A DNA stretch of 64,000 bases from Anaerolinea thermophila UNI-1 (GCF_000199675.1 NC_014960.1:2108001-2172000); one strand, 5' to 3'. Shown: positions 8,991-18,403, counted from the stretch's first letter. Notes: generated from the sequence alone by a model not told the origin. Program-made: numbers and translations.

Positions 8991-10019
8991 ATGCGCGCCA
9001 TGCAAATTACCCGTATCACGTCGGTTCTGGATGATCCAGAACCTCTGCAATTCACCACCAATAAACCCATTCCAGCATGTCAAAAGGACGAAGTGTTGAT
9101 TCGGGTTTCGGCTTGCGGAGTTTGTCACACAGAAATCGATGAAATTGAAGGCAGAACACCCCCCAGCCATTTTCCCATGACTCCCGGTCATCAAGTCGTA
9201 GGGCAGGTTGTAGAAGTTGGAGACGCAAGAAATGCTCATCTCCTCGGAAAGCGAGTCGGAGTGGCTTGGATTTATTCTTCCTGTGGATCCTGCGAATTTT
9301 GCTTGAGCGGGAGGGAAAATCTTTGCCCGGAATTCCGCGCCACCGGAAGAGACGCAAATGGGGGCTATGCCGAATACATGAACGTACTGGCAGACTATGT
9401 TCATCCAATCCCGGATCATCTTGATGATGTCTCGGCGGCTCCCTTATTATGTGCCGGCGCCGTGGGCTATCGCTCTCTCTGGCTGAGCGGAATCGCCAAT
9501 CACCAGAATCTGGGATTGGTGGGGTTTGGTGCATCCGGTCACCTTGTACTCAAACTGGTTCGATTTCTCTACCCCCATACACAAGTTTTTGTATTCAGCC
9601 GAACGCCGGCTGAGCAAGACTTTGCCCGGGAATTAGGCGCAACCTGGGCAGGTGGAATAGAAGATGCTCCTACCGAACGACTTCATGCTGCCATCGACAC
9701 CACGCCTGTGTGGACACCTCCAGTTCAAACTCTCAGGCATCTTCTACCTGGCGGCAGACTGGTAATGAATGCAATCCGAAAAGAGAATTCTGACCTCTCT
9801 ATCTGGTCCTCTGTTCAATACGAGCGCGATCTCTGGATGGAGAAAGAGATAAAGAGCGTTGCCAACGTCACCCGTAATGATGTACGGGAATTCCTTAAAC
9901 TTGCCAGCCAAATTCCCATTCTTCCCGAAGTGGAAATCTATTCTCTGGAAGAAGCCAACATGGCATTGAAAGCACTTAAACAACGTAAAATTCGAGGAGC
10001 AAAGGTTTTGAAAATTTAA
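8991..10019 (+). CDS. Zinc-dependent alcohol dehydrogenase (MDR superfamily)
   Basis: A 342-residue medium-chain dehydrogenase. The catalytic zinc ligands are visible in ACGVCHTE (Cys42) and the GHQVVG motif; the structural zinc loop is CGSCEFCLSGRENLC. A Rossmann region starts at GLVGFGASGH, where the usual GxGxxG is GFGASG. The size and motifs match zinc-dependent alcohol dehydrogenases of the AdhA/AdhP type, which interconvert alcohols and aldehydes with NAD(P)H in the cytoplasm. Substrate range is not readable. The ATG has GGAG about eight bases upstream. It is followed 62 bp later by a small DsrE-like gene on the same strand. Confidence 0.88.
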   Translation: MRAMQITRITSVLDDPEPLQFTTNKPIPACQKDEVLIRVSACGVCHTEIDEIEGRTPPSHFPMTPGHQVVGQVVEVGDARNAHLLGKRVGVAWIYSSCGSCEFCLSGRENLCPEFRATGRDANGGYAEYMNVLADYVHPIPDHLDDVSAAPLLCAGAVGYRSLWLSGIANHQNLGLVGFGASGHLVLKLVRFLYPHTQVFVFSRTPAEQDFARELGATWAGGIEDAPTERLHAAIDTTPVWTPPVQTLRHLLPGGRLVMNAIRKENSDLSIWSSVQYERDLWMEKEIKSVANVTRNDVREFLKLASQIPILPEVEIYSLEEANMALKALKQRKIRGAKVLKI

Positions 10020-10081
10020 AAAATCTACTTGATGGACTGCAAGATGACATTATCCTAACACTTAACAAAAAAGGAAAAGTT

Positions 10082-10423
10082 ATGAAACAAGACCTGGTTA
10101 TTTTATTCACTCACTACGGAATGGGAGATGGGCCCCAAGACCTTCAACAAACCCTGATAAGGAAATTCCTGACCCTGTGGTTTGAGTCCGGACAGATCCC
10201 TGCAAAGATGATTTTTTATACCGACGGTGTTAAGTTGGCTTGTCAGGGTTCTCCAGTACTGGACCAATTAAAAGCATTTGAAGCCCAAGGGACAGAAATT
10301 GTCCTTTGCCAGACCTGTCTGGACAGATATGGATTAATCGATCAGGTTTCTGTGGGTATTGTAGGCGGTATGGGTGATATCATCGAAGCCCTTCAAAAAG
10401 CACCAAAAGTCATCACGATTTAG
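10082..10423 (+). CDS. DsrE/YedF-like small sulfur-relay family protein
   Basis: A 113-residue protein resembling the C-terminal DsrE-like domain of YedF proteins. The glycine-rich start HYGMGDGP, the middle FYTDGVKLAC and the motif VLCQTCLDRYGL fit this group, in which a cysteine carries or relays sulfur or selenium. Two cysteines in CQTC are candidates. It lacks the N-terminal SirA/TusA domain of full YedF. It is cytoplasmic, with AAGGA ahead of the ATG. It may be co-transcribed with the upstream dehydrogenase and is closed by a strong terminator. The precise role is unknown. Confidence 0.7.
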   Translation: MKQDLVILFTHYGMGDGPQDLQQTLIRKFLTLWFESGQIPAKMIFYTDGVKLACQGSPVLDQLKAFEAQGTEIVLCQTCLDRYGLIDQVSVGIVGGMGDIIEALQKAPKVITI

Positions 10424-10430
10424 GCAAAAA

Positions 10431-10469
10431 CAACCCCTGCGCCAGGAAACGCAGGGGTTGTTTTTTTTT
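10431..10469. terminator. Rho-independent terminator, likely bidirectional
   Basis: A perfect 11-bp stem (CAACCCCTGCG at 10431-10441 and its complement at 10450-10460) with an 8-base loop, followed by nine T residues on the plus strand. The opposite side has a run of A residues, so it can also stop minus-strand transcription of clpP. It lies between two convergent genes. Confidence 0.93.
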
Positions 10470-11079
10470 ACAGTCCAGGCAGTCGTTTGAAGGCAGGCAC
10501 TTCCATGATATGGTCCACCAGACCATATTCCATAGCCTGATGAGCATCCATATATCGGTCCCGTTCTGTATCCCTCTGAATCGTCTCCACAGTTTGTCCT
10601 GTATGCGCCGCGAGAATTTGATTGAGACGAGCCTTAAGCCTTAAGATTTCTTTGGCTTGGATTTCAATTTCTGTGGCTTGTCCCTGAGCACCTCCCAGAG
10701 GTTGATGCATGTGGATAGTAGCATTGGGCAAAGCATAGCGCATCCCTTTTGTCCCTGCAGCCAGTAAAACGGTTCCAAAGGAAGCCGTGACGCCCACCGC
10801 CAAGGTACTGATTGGATTGGGGATAATCTGCATCGCATCGTAAATAGCCAACCCGGCATACACCTGTCCCCCTGGCGAGTTAATGTACATCTGAATCGGC
10901 GCTTCGCGGTCCTCGTTGCTGAGAAACAGCAACTGCGCCACAATGTTGTTGGCTACTTTGTCATCAATCGCCGTACCCAGGTAAATAATCCGATTTCTCA
11001 ACAAAAGGGCATTCAGGTCCGAGATTCCGCTGGTAACAGCGGGTGAAAACTCAGAAGCAATTCCGTTGGTGATTCTCAT
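10468..11079 (-). CDS. clpP: ATP-dependent Clp protease proteolytic subunit
   Basis: A 203-residue ClpP. The serine protease triad is visible: Ser in GVTASFGTVLLAAG, His in ATIHMHQPLGGAQGQ, and Asp in the RDTERDRYMDAHQAMEYGLVD region. The oxyanion region INSPGG and the characteristic RIIYLG near the start are also present. ClpP forms a tetradecameric chamber in the cytoplasm that degrades proteins delivered by ClpX or ClpC. The ATG at 11079 is preceded by AAGGAG at good spacing; an upstream in-frame extension to 11124 has no support. No clpX or tig gene is adjacent, unlike in many bacteria. Confidence 0.96.
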   Translation of the reverse strand: MRITNGIASEFSPAVTSGISDLNALLLRNRIIYLGTAIDDKVANNIVAQLLFLSNEDREAPIQMYINSPGGQVYAGLAIYDAMQIIPNPISTLAVGVTASFGTVLLAAGTKGMRYALPNATIHMHQPLGGAQGQATEIEIQAKEILRLKARLNQILAAHTGQTVETIQRDTERDRYMDAHQAMEYGLVDHIMEVPAFKRLPGL

Positions 11080-11223
11080 TGTCACTCCTTTACAGTCAGC
11101 CCCCTGCCTAACTTCATAAATCAAGATAAAATACAGTTTGATTATATTGCCGCCAGTTTCTCTGTCAAGATAAAGGTCTAGAGTTCATATCAATTTCTAA
11201 TATACCCGTTAGAAAGGCAGTAG

Positions 11224-12582
11224 ATGGGAACAGAATTTTCCGAGCGTTATCGCCCTCAATTTCACTTTACCGCCAGGAAAGGATGGCTGAATGACCCCAA
11301 TGGATTGGTTTACTACGGAGGATTGTATCATCTCTTTTTTCAGCACAATCCATATGGGAACGAATGGGGAAACATGACCTGGGGGCATGCTATCAGTACA
11401 GACCTGATTCACTGGAAACAGATGGAACGTGCGCTTCTTCCCGATGAATTGGGAACCATGTTTTCAGGTTCGGCTGTGGTTGACTGGAATAATACAGCCG
11501 GATTCCAAACCGGTGAGTCCCCTGCCATTGTGTTGATTTACACCGCCGCCGGTGGAACTTCACCGGAATCGGAGGGGAAACCCTTCACCCAATGCCTGGC
11601 TTACAGCAACGATGGTGGGAAAACTTTTACCAAGTACAAGGACAATCCAGTTCTTCCAGAAATGGCTCCAGAAAACCGTGACCCCAAAGTGATCTGGTAT
11701 GAACCGGATAAAAAATGGATTATGGCCTTATATCTCCAGGAAAACGATTTTGCTCTTCTTGCATCTCCCAACTTAAAAGAGTGGAGCCATTTACAAACTC
11801 TTACCTTACCGGGGTGCATCGAATGTCCGGATTTTTTTGAAATTCCCCTGGAAAATCAACCAGAAATTTCCCGTTGGGTATTTATGGCAGCAAATGGGAA
11901 TTACCTGCTTGGAAAGTTTGACGGCAACCATTTTGAAGCCGAAACTCCTCTGCTCATAAGCGATTTTGGGAAGAACTATTACGCCACTCAAACCTTCAGC
12001 GACCTTCCGGATCAACGACGCATCCAAATTGCCTGGATGCGTGGAGGAATTTATCCGGACATGCCTTTCAATCAGCAAATGAGTTTTCCCTGCGAATTGA
12101 AGTTAAGAGAAACTCCTGAAGGATTGCGCCTCACCAGACATCCGGTTCAAGAGATAGAGACCCTTTGGGAACAATCCATCGAGAAAGAACCAATCTTCCT
12201 GGATCAAGATGAGCACGTTTTTCCCATTTCTCCTGCGGAATTACTCGATCTTGAAATGCAACTGGAGTCAGGGAATTCCCAAGAGATTACCATTATCGTT
12301 AATGCAATAGCCATACGCTGGAATGTCCAGGAGCATTGCCTAGAGGTACTGGATTGCTCTGCCCCACTGCCTGCTGAAATACAAACCCTGGATATAAGGA
12401 TTCTGATAGATCGAACAAGCCTGGAAATTTTTGCTCTGGAAGGAACTCGTAACTTTTCCTGTTGTACTCTGGAGTGCCAGGCCCAACCTTTCATCTTGTT
12501 TAAGACAGCAGGTAAAGGCGCTGTCCTCTCAAGGTTAAAGTTTCGCAAATTAAGTTCTATATATGGCCTGCAAAAGGAGTGA
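11224..12582 (+). CDS. Glycoside hydrolase family 32 beta-fructosidase (invertase/levanase-like)
   Basis: A 452-residue GH32 enzyme that cleaves sucrose or fructans. The nucleophile is in WLNDPNG, followed by FQHNPYG, the transition-state stabiliser in RDPKVIWY, and the acid/base in ECPDFFEIP. A five-bladed propeller is followed by the shorter beta-sandwich, including IDRTSLEIFA. There is no signal peptide, so it should act inside the cell on imported sucrose or short fructo-oligosaccharides. No fructokinase or transporter gene is adjacent. It is followed after 3 bp by a GH130 gene with its own AAGGAG, so the two form an operon. Confidence 0.92.
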   Translation: MGTEFSERYRPQFHFTARKGWLNDPNGLVYYGGLYHLFFQHNPYGNEWGNMTWGHAISTDLIHWKQMERALLPDELGTMFSGSAVVDWNNTAGFQTGESPAIVLIYTAAGGTSPESEGKPFTQCLAYSNDGGKTFTKYKDNPVLPEMAPENRDPKVIWYEPDKKWIMALYLQENDFALLASPNLKEWSHLQTLTLPGCIECPDFFEIPLENQPEISRWVFMAANGNYLLGKFDGNHFEAETPLLISDFGKNYYATQTFSDLPDQRRIQIAWMRGGIYPDMPFNQQMSFPCELKLRETPEGLRLTRHPVQEIETLWEQSIEKEPIFLDQDEHVFPISPAELLDLEMQLESGNSQEITIIVNAIAIRWNVQEHCLEVLDCSAPLPAEIQTLDIRILIDRTSLEIFALEGTRNFSCCTLECQAQPFILFKTAGKGAVLSRLKFRKLSSIYGLQKE

Positions 12583-12585
12583 AGC

Positions 12586-13503
12586 ATGAAACTGAATCGT
12601 CATCCTAATCCTGTCCTGCTACCGGATCCTCAATCGCCCTGGGAATGTTACAACGTCTTCAATCCGGGAGTGTTGTATGCCAATGGAATGTTCCACATGG
12701 TGTACCGCGCGCAAGGATTGGACTGGGTAAGCCGACTGGGTTATGCTGTTTCAGCAGACGGAATTCACTGGAACCGCCTCAAGAATCCCATCATGGAACC
12801 CGCATCTCCCGAGGAATCGCGTGGGCTGGAAGACCCTCGCATTGTTGAAATTGAGGGTACCTATTACATGACATATACTGCTTACGGTAGCGTGTACAAA
12901 GGGAGCGGTCAACCCACTCATGCTGGGGGTGGAATTCTCCCCATGATTGCGCGCAGTCAGAACTTAATCACATGGGAGCGAATCGGTCCAATTGTCGTCG
13001 GCGAGGACAACAAGGACCATGTGCTCTTTCCAAGAAAAATCGGCGGGAAGTACGTAGCACTCCACCGCCGCTGGCCTAAAGTATGGATTGCTTACTCTGA
13101 TGACCTGATTCACTGGCCATCCGATCAAATGTTCCCCATATATGGTCCTCGTCCTGAAAATCCATGGGACTCCCGGAGTGTGGGAAACAATGGTGTTCCC
13201 ATTGAAACGGAACACGGATGGATTGTCCTCAATCATGCTTATGATGAAAATAAAGTGTACAAAATTGGTGTAGTGCTCCTGGATCTGGATGACCCAACCA
13301 AAGTCATCCATCGCCCCAAAGAGCCCATTTTCTGGCCCGAAGAGTTATGGGAACTAAGAGGAGACGTACCCAATGTTGTTTTCTCCTGCGCAAACCCGGT
13401 AGTCCATGATACCGTTTATGTGTTTTACGGAGGCGGAGATCATGTGATTGGCTTAGCCACGTGCGCGCTGAGTGAACTGGTGGACTACGCTCGTTTTGGA
13501 TAA
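12586..13503 (+). CDS. Glycoside hydrolase family 130 phosphorylase (beta-mannoside type)
   Basis: A 305-residue GH130 protein. The start NPVLLPDPQSPWE, the propeller motif VFNPGVLYANGMFHMVYRAQ and the catalytic aspartate in GLEDPRIVEIEG are diagnostic. DHVLFPRK and GNNGVPIETEHGW also match. GH130 enzymes phosphorolyse beta-mannosides such as mannosyl-glucose or beta-1,4-mannobiose, yielding mannose 1-phosphate. Known pathways couple this with a cellobiose 2-epimerase, and such a gene appears at the start of this window, 12 kb away. Start AAGGAGTGAAGC-ATG is well supported. It is co-transcribed with the GH32 gene and closed by a terminator. Confidence 0.9.
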   Translation: MKLNRHPNPVLLPDPQSPWECYNVFNPGVLYANGMFHMVYRAQGLDWVSRLGYAVSADGIHWNRLKNPIMEPASPEESRGLEDPRIVEIEGTYYMTYTAYGSVYKGSGQPTHAGGGILPMIARSQNLITWERIGPIVVGEDNKDHVLFPRKIGGKYVALHRRWPKVWIAYSDDLIHWPSDQMFPIYGPRPENPWDSRSVGNNGVPIETEHGWIVLNHAYDENKVYKIGVVLLDLDDPTKVIHRPKEPIFWPEELWELRGDVPNVVFSCANPVVHDTVYVFYGGGDHVIGLATCALSELVDYARFG

Positions 13504-13508
13504 AATCA

Positions 13509-13540
13509 GAAGCCCAGCCGATTGGCTGGGCTTCGGTTTT
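13509..13540. terminator. Rho-independent terminator between convergent genes
   Basis: A perfect 11-bp GC-rich stem (GAAGCCCAGCC, 13509-13519, pairing with 13524-13534) with a 4-base loop, followed by GGTTTT. It lies between the GH130 gene and the oppositely oriented helix-hairpin-helix gene and probably serves the former. Confidence 0.88.
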
Positions 13541-13555
13541 ATTCGTGTACTGCTT

Positions 13556-13960
13556 TTAGTAGTGTACTGCGCGGGGTAACTGTCGGGCGCTTTCTACCCA
13601 TTCTGTCACCTGGGCTGGTGTAGGCATGCGGCGAACCAGTTTCTTCTCGGCATTCACTTCTTCCAGTTTCTTATACAGAGCCTCTGGATTTCGTTGAGCC
13701 AGTTCAACCACAGTATCTACACCAGCGGCTTCCAGCAAATCAGAATATTCTGAGCCAATGCCCTTTACACGATAGAGATCAGCACGATTGACCCACTTGA
13801 GAATCAAGTCTTTACTGATGCCCGTTTGTTTGGCTAAGTCCTCTCGCCCCTTTGGGGTGGAGCCGGCTTCAAGGAGTTTTTCTACCGAGGAAATTCCTGC
13901 GGCTTTTAATTTCTCGGCGTATACCTCGCCAATGCCTTCGATATCTACAAGCGCAGTCAT
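13556..13960 (-). CDS. DUF4332-type helix-hairpin-helix protein
   Basis: A 134-residue protein made of two helix-hairpin-helix units: DIEGIGEVYAEKLKAAGI at the N-terminus and VKGIGSEYSDLLEAAGVD near residue 65. This matches the DUF4332 family, small cytoplasmic proteins related to the DNA-binding hairpins of DNA polymerase and topoisomerase accessory proteins. The function is not established; DNA or nucleotide binding is a family-level inference. The start is supported by CAGGAGGGAACAAA-ATG. It stands alone and is convergent with the GH130 gene. Confidence 0.8.
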   Translation of the reverse strand: MTALVDIEGIGEVYAEKLKAAGISSVEKLLEAGSTPKGREDLAKQTGISKDLILKWVNRADLYRVKGIGSEYSDLLEAAGVDTVVELAQRNPEALYKKLEEVNAEKKLVRRMPTPAQVTEWVESARQLPRAVHY

Positions 13961-14088
13961 TTTGTTCCCTCCTGAGATATTAGATAATAAAATTATACAA
14001 CCTTTTCTAATCCTTAAATCGAAATAGTATGAATTTGAAATCCTTCCTGTTTCTATCCAGAATCACCCAATTTTCGCATGAGAAGTGC

Positions 14089-14117
14089 TTGACAAGGTTA
14101 TGTAATCCTCCCATAAT
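14089..14117 (+). promoter_or_regulatory. Sigma70-type promoter for the CBS gene
   Basis: TTGACA (14089-14094), a 17-bp spacer, and CATAAT (14112-14117), about 30 bases ahead of the start codon at 14147. The match to the housekeeping consensus is close. Confidence 0.75.
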
Positions 14118-14146
14118 CGAAAATAAGATGGGAAAGGAGTAGAGAG

Positions 14147-14587
14147 ATGGCTACGGTAAAAGAACTATTAGAAGAAAAAGGGTATGATGTCTGGACAGTA
14201 TCTCCTGAAATGACCCTGCGAGAAGCGCTTAAATTGATGGCTGAAAAGCATATTGGAGCAGTGCCTGTATTGGAAAATGGACAGGTGGTAGGAATATTTT
14301 CGGAGCGCGATTTTGCCCGCCATGCTGTTGAGTTTAGCGAGTGTTTAGATCTGGAAGTCCCGGTTCGTCAATTAATGACCCATCCTGTGTATTATGTGAA
14401 TCTCGAGCAGACAGTAGACGAATGTATGGCAGTAATGACTGCAAAAAAACTCCGCCATCTTCCGGTGATACAGGAAGGAAAATTAATTGGATTAATTTCG
14501 ATTGGAGACGTTGTGAAGCATATTCTGGCAGATAAACAAAATACCATTGAATTGCTTGAACACTTTCTGTGGGTCAATTTGATCTAA
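14147..14587 (+). CDS. Tandem CBS-domain protein
   Basis: A 146-residue stand-alone pair of CBS domains. The first spans about residues 5-70 (ending AVPVLENGQVVGIFSERDFAR) and the second 75-135 (LRHLPVIQEGKLIGLISIGD). The GIxSxRD-type motif is a typical nucleotide-binding site, so it probably senses AMP, ATP or a related adenosine ligand. No catalytic domain is fused and the target is unknown. AAGGAG lies upstream of the ATG. It forms a monocistronic unit with its own promoter and terminator. Confidence 0.9.
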   Translation: MATVKELLEEKGYDVWTVSPEMTLREALKLMAEKHIGAVPVLENGQVVGIFSERDFARHAVEFSECLDLEVPVRQLMTHPVYYVNLEQTVDECMAVMTAKKLRHLPVIQEGKLIGLISIGDVVKHILADKQNTIELLEHFLWVNLI

Positions 14588-14596
14588 TCCCGGCAC

Positions 14597-14643
14597 AAAA
14601 CAAAAACAACTCAATATAAGAAAGTGAGTTGTTTTTGTTTTTT
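14597..14643 (+). terminator. Rho-independent terminator after CBS gene
   Basis: A 17-bp stem (14597-14613 with 14625-14641) separated by an 11-base loop and ending in a T-rich run. The stem is A/T-rich with a GAGTTG core, weaker than the neighbours but extended. Confidence 0.8.
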
Positions 14644-14696
14644 AATCCGGCGGGAGAGGGGCTGTTTCGGGGGTAATTTGGGTGTAAGATAATTTT

Positions 14697-17600
14697 ATGA
14701 TGTCAATTCGTTCTCGAATCTTTCTCACTACACTTATATTGAATGGGATTTTGCTTCTTGGGCTATGGGGGTTGGAAAGAGAACAAAGAATTGACTTTTA
14801 TGAAATTACTAATCAGCAACAAAAACAACTTCAATCTCTCTTTTCCCATGCTATCGAACAAGAACAGCAAAATCTCCAGACACTCGTGCTGGATTTTACC
14901 TTTTGGGATGAACTGGTTAAGTTTGCAGAATATCCCGACGAAGCATGGGCCAAAAATATTCTGTTACCCTCCATGGAAGTGTTTGATGTAGACTGCCTGT
15001 GGGTATACTCTCCCCAAAATGAATTGATTTACCAGAATCAAGAGAGGGTGTGTACTTTGTATGCCCCACACCTTTTTAAGAAACCCGAAAACCTGTTTCA
15101 ACATGGGGCATTTATCAAATTCACCGAATGGCAAGCCAATGCCCCTGCCATATCCGTTTACGGAGCCAGCATTCATCCCAGTGAAGATGTAGCCCACCAA
15201 ACCCCTCCCCGCGGCTACTTTTTTGTGGGACGGATTTGGAACACTGAGCGACTCCAAAACCTTAATAAATTATCTAATTTAGAAGTAACGGTGAGTTCCC
15301 CCGAAAACCTTGAGAAATCAATGCCACCTTCCGAAACCGACCTTTACGCTACCTATACTCTCAAGGGCGTGGATGATGTTCCAGTCGCATACCTGGTGGG
15401 GAAATTTGTCAATCCCTACATTGGGAGATTCCTCAAATCTCAAGAGCAATATCGCATCTATTCTTTCCTGTTAAGCGTGTCTTTTCTTGCTCTAATTCTG
15501 GTTACTCTCAACATTTGGATCATCCGCCCCTTAAGACAACTGGCTACTGCGTTAAGTAATCAGGATACCAAAGCATTGAAAGCCCTTCTTGGGGATAAAA
15601 GCGAGTTCGGACAAATAGCCAATCCTTTGCACCAGTTTTTTCAGCAGAAAAACGAGGTTGAGAAAGCCCTTCAGCAACATAAGGAAATCCTTGAAAATCT
15701 TCAAAAATCCGAAGAACGTTACCGGCTGATCACCACCATCACCAGTGATTTCACTTTTTCTATTCAGGCCTTTGGAACGGAGCGGTATGTCATCGAATGG
15801 GGGTTAGAGTCATTTCAGGAAATCCTGCCGGGAATTACCTCGGAAAATTTCTTCAGTCAGATTGTCCAATTCATTGATACCCCTTCATTATCTCTTACAA
15901 CAGATGAAATCTACAAATCTCTTGAAATGGGACAACAAATCACATTAGAACTGCGCATTCCTCAAGGAGAAGGAAAATATATATGGTATCGCTTGCATCT
16001 TATTCCAGAAATCGATCAAAGCAGTAAGAATTTAATCCGAATTCTTGGAAGTGCCCAAAACATTACTGGGGAGAAAACAGCACAGGAAGAGTTCATAAAA
16101 ATTCTTGAACATTCCAATTCCGCTGAAATCATCGCCGATGAAGTTCAAGTTCTATATCTCAATTCACAAGCAAAATCCCTAATCGGTGAGAGGGAAAGCC
16201 CCAAGACTCTCCCCCCCCTACTAAGTCACATCCACCCGGAAGATCAAACCAAAGTTCTCTCGCTGTTTTCAAAACGAGAAGCCATTTCTTCTTCAGAATC
16301 CCCGATTCTCATACGAGTTACCCCGGCAGATACAAAAATTTGGCGCTGGGTTAATTTGACCTTCCAGCCTGTGCTATTTCAGCACAAATCGGCTACACGA
16401 ATTTCACTAACCGACATTACAGAAAAAAGGAATATTGAGTTGGCGTTATCCGCACAAACACAGTACTCTACTTTTTTGTCTGAAGTCTTTAACGCTTGGA
16501 TTTTGATTTTTGATGAATCGGGCAAAATTCTTGTGAGCAGTAAAAGAGACAAAGAAATATTTGGACTTTCCGACTTAACAAATCAATCTTTCACTTTGTG
16601 GAGTTTGTTCGAATTCCCTCCGGAATTCCTCACTCCCGAAACCTTTCCAGAAACGATTCGAGATCGAAAAACCTATCGTGAAGTTCCTGTGGCTTTACGG
16701 GATGCTAAACCCAAACGATGGTACCTGTGGAGCCATACTTACCTCGAACCACAAAATGGGGATCCACTGAGAATCCTTGCAGTTCTCTCAGAGATTACCG
16801 AACAGAAGAATAGAGAACTTTACGCCAAAAGTGCCCGAGAAATTGCTGCAAAGATACAATCGGAGGACACTCAGGATGAGATTTTACATATCATTCCTCA
16901 AGCCTTATTCAGAGAAATGACATTGGAGGGTGTTGCCTGGATTTTGTTCGATGAGAAAACCCAAAGCATAGAGATGCAATACCCTTATGGGGAATTACGG
17001 AAATCCATAAGCATTGAATCCAACTTCAGGCTGTTTGAGATCGTCAAAAAAGTAACGGAAGGCGACAAACCTGTAACTTATTCTGCCCTGGATGTTTTTC
17101 CGGACCTGGGACTGCCTTCTTACAATATTGTTCTTTTTCCCACGACCATTCGTCTCCACGAAAACACGTATGTTCTGGCGACTCTGGTAGAGCCCCCCAT
17201 TCCATCCTCAGTGATCGAAATCATTGAATCTCTTTGTAAAATGGCGGGAGCAATTATCGAGCGAATCACGTCTCTAACACAAGCAAACCAGCGTTTGCAA
17301 TACATGACTTCTCTCCATCTCATCAACACTTCCATCTCTGCCAGCCTGGATTTGAACTTGACTCTTAGGTCGCTAGTTAATCAAATCATGGGACAGTTTC
17401 AAGTAGATGCGGTTGCCGTGTTCCTGGTCAATCCTACCACCCATATGCTGGAATATGCAGCAGGGGAAGGATTCCGATCCATTGATATTGCCAGAACCCG
17501 GATGAGAATAGGAGAAGATCAAGTCGGTAAAGCAGCCCTCACCCGAAAAACAATTTGCATTTACGACAAGAATGGGATTGCACCCTTCTTTCAGAGAGCC

Positions 17601-18395
17601 CACCTTTTCAGGAACGAAGACTTTATTGCTTATTACGCCGTGCCTTTAATTGCTCAGGGAGAGGTAAAAGGTGTGCTGGAAACATTCCATCGTCATCCTT
17701 TTACCCCGTCTGAGGAGTGGAGACAGTTCATTGAAGCACTGGCGATGGAAACTGCCATTGCAATCAAAAATGCCGAACTATTACAAAGAATTCAAACCAG
17801 CAATCTCGAACTTGCATTATCCTACGACGCGACTCTGCTGGCATGGGCTCAGGTTGTAGAATGGCATGAAAACCAGCCCGAAGGATCAACGTTACAATTG
17901 GCAGAGGTTGCAGTACAGTTTGCCCAGTCTGTTGGGATCAATAACACTGACCTGCAACATTTTCGCCAGGGGGTTATTCTGCATGATATTGGGAAACTGA
18001 TGATTCCTCGCCACGTTTTGCAAAAGCCTGGACCGTTGGATGAAACAGAATGGGAAATGATCCGTCAATCTCCCGTATTTGCCTTTAACCTGCTCTCCAA
18101 GGTTCCTTTACTGCAAGCCGCAGGAATGATCCCTTATATGCACCACGAAAGATGGGATGGAAATGGCTATCCCCTCGGAATGCGAGGGGAAGAGATTCCC
18201 TTTCCTGTCAGGGTATTTACAATAGTCAATGTGTGGGATGCTTTACGTTCCCAGCGTCCCTTCCGAAAGGCATGGCATGAGGAAAGAATCCACGAGTTTT
18301 TGAAGGAAAATATGGGCAAGATCTTCGATCCCGAACTTGTCCCTGTTTTTCTGAAGTTTTTAAGTACCTTGTCCTCAGGGAAAGTACAGGATTGA
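14697..18395 (+). CDS. Membrane sensor with CHASE4, PAS, GAF and HD-GYP domains
   Basis: A 1232-residue signalling protein. A first transmembrane helix (about 7-25) and a second (about 253-277) bracket an extracytoplasmic CHASE4-like region containing FTFWDELVKFAEYPDEAW. A HAMP-like linker and coiled coil lead into three PAS-like domains (about 340-710), two GAF-like domains (about 715-1035) and an HD-GYP domain. The metal motifs LHDIGK (HD at 1096-1097) and HHERWDGNGYP (1149-1159) are intact, so it likely hydrolyses cyclic di-GMP or a related dinucleotide. It is alone, with no partner regulator nearby. The ATG at 14697 is directly followed by a second ATG, and the ribosome site is weak. Confidence 0.9.
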   Translation: MMSIRSRIFLTTLILNGILLLGLWGLEREQRIDFYEITNQQQKQLQSLFSHAIEQEQQNLQTLVLDFTFWDELVKFAEYPDEAWAKNILLPSMEVFDVDCLWVYSPQNELIYQNQERVCTLYAPHLFKKPENLFQHGAFIKFTEWQANAPAISVYGASIHPSEDVAHQTPPRGYFFVGRIWNTERLQNLNKLSNLEVTVSSPENLEKSMPPSETDLYATYTLKGVDDVPVAYLVGKFVNPYIGRFLKSQEQYRIYSFLLSVSFLALILVTLNIWIIRPLRQLATALSNQDTKALKALLGDKSEFGQIANPLHQFFQQKNEVEKALQQHKEILENLQKSEERYRLITTITSDFTFSIQAFGTERYVIEWGLESFQEILPGITSENFFSQIVQFIDTPSLSLTTDEIYKSLEMGQQITLELRIPQGEGKYIWYRLHLIPEIDQSSKNLIRILGSAQNITGEKTAQEEFIKILEHSNSAEIIADEVQVLYLNSQAKSLIGERESPKTLPPLLSHIHPEDQTKVLSLFSKREAISSSESPILIRVTPADTKIWRWVNLTFQPVLFQHKSATRISLTDITEKRNIELALSAQTQYSTFLSEVFNAWILIFDESGKILVSSKRDKEIFGLSDLTNQSFTLWSLFEFPPEFLTPETFPETIRDRKTYREVPVALRDAKPKRWYLWSHTYLEPQNGDPLRILAVLSEITEQKNRELYAKSAREIAAKIQSEDTQDEILHIIPQALFREMTLEGVAWILFDEKTQSIEMQYPYGELRKSISIESNFRLFEIVKKVTEGDKPVTYSALDVFPDLGLPSYNIVLFPTTIRLHENTYVLATLVEPPIPSSVIEIIESLCKMAGAIIERITSLTQANQRLQYMTSLHLINTSISASLDLNLTLRSLVNQIMGQFQVDAVAVFLVNPTTHMLEYAAGEGFRSIDIARTRMRIGEDQVGKAALTRKTICIYDKNGIAPFFQRAHLFRNEDFIAYYAVPLIAQGEVKGVLETFHRHPFTPSEEWRQFIEALAMETAIAIKNAELLQRIQTSNLELALSYDATLLAWAQVVEWHENQPEGSTLQLAEVAVQFAQSVGINNTDLQHFRQGVILHDIGKLMIPRHVLQKPGPLDETEWEMIRQSPVFAFNLLSKVPLLQAAGMIPYMHHERWDGNGYPLGMRGEEIPFPVRVFTIVNVWDALRSQRPFRKAWHEERIHEFLKENMGKIFDPELVPVFLKFLSTLSSGKVQD

Positions 18396-18403
18396 CCAAC
18401 AGG

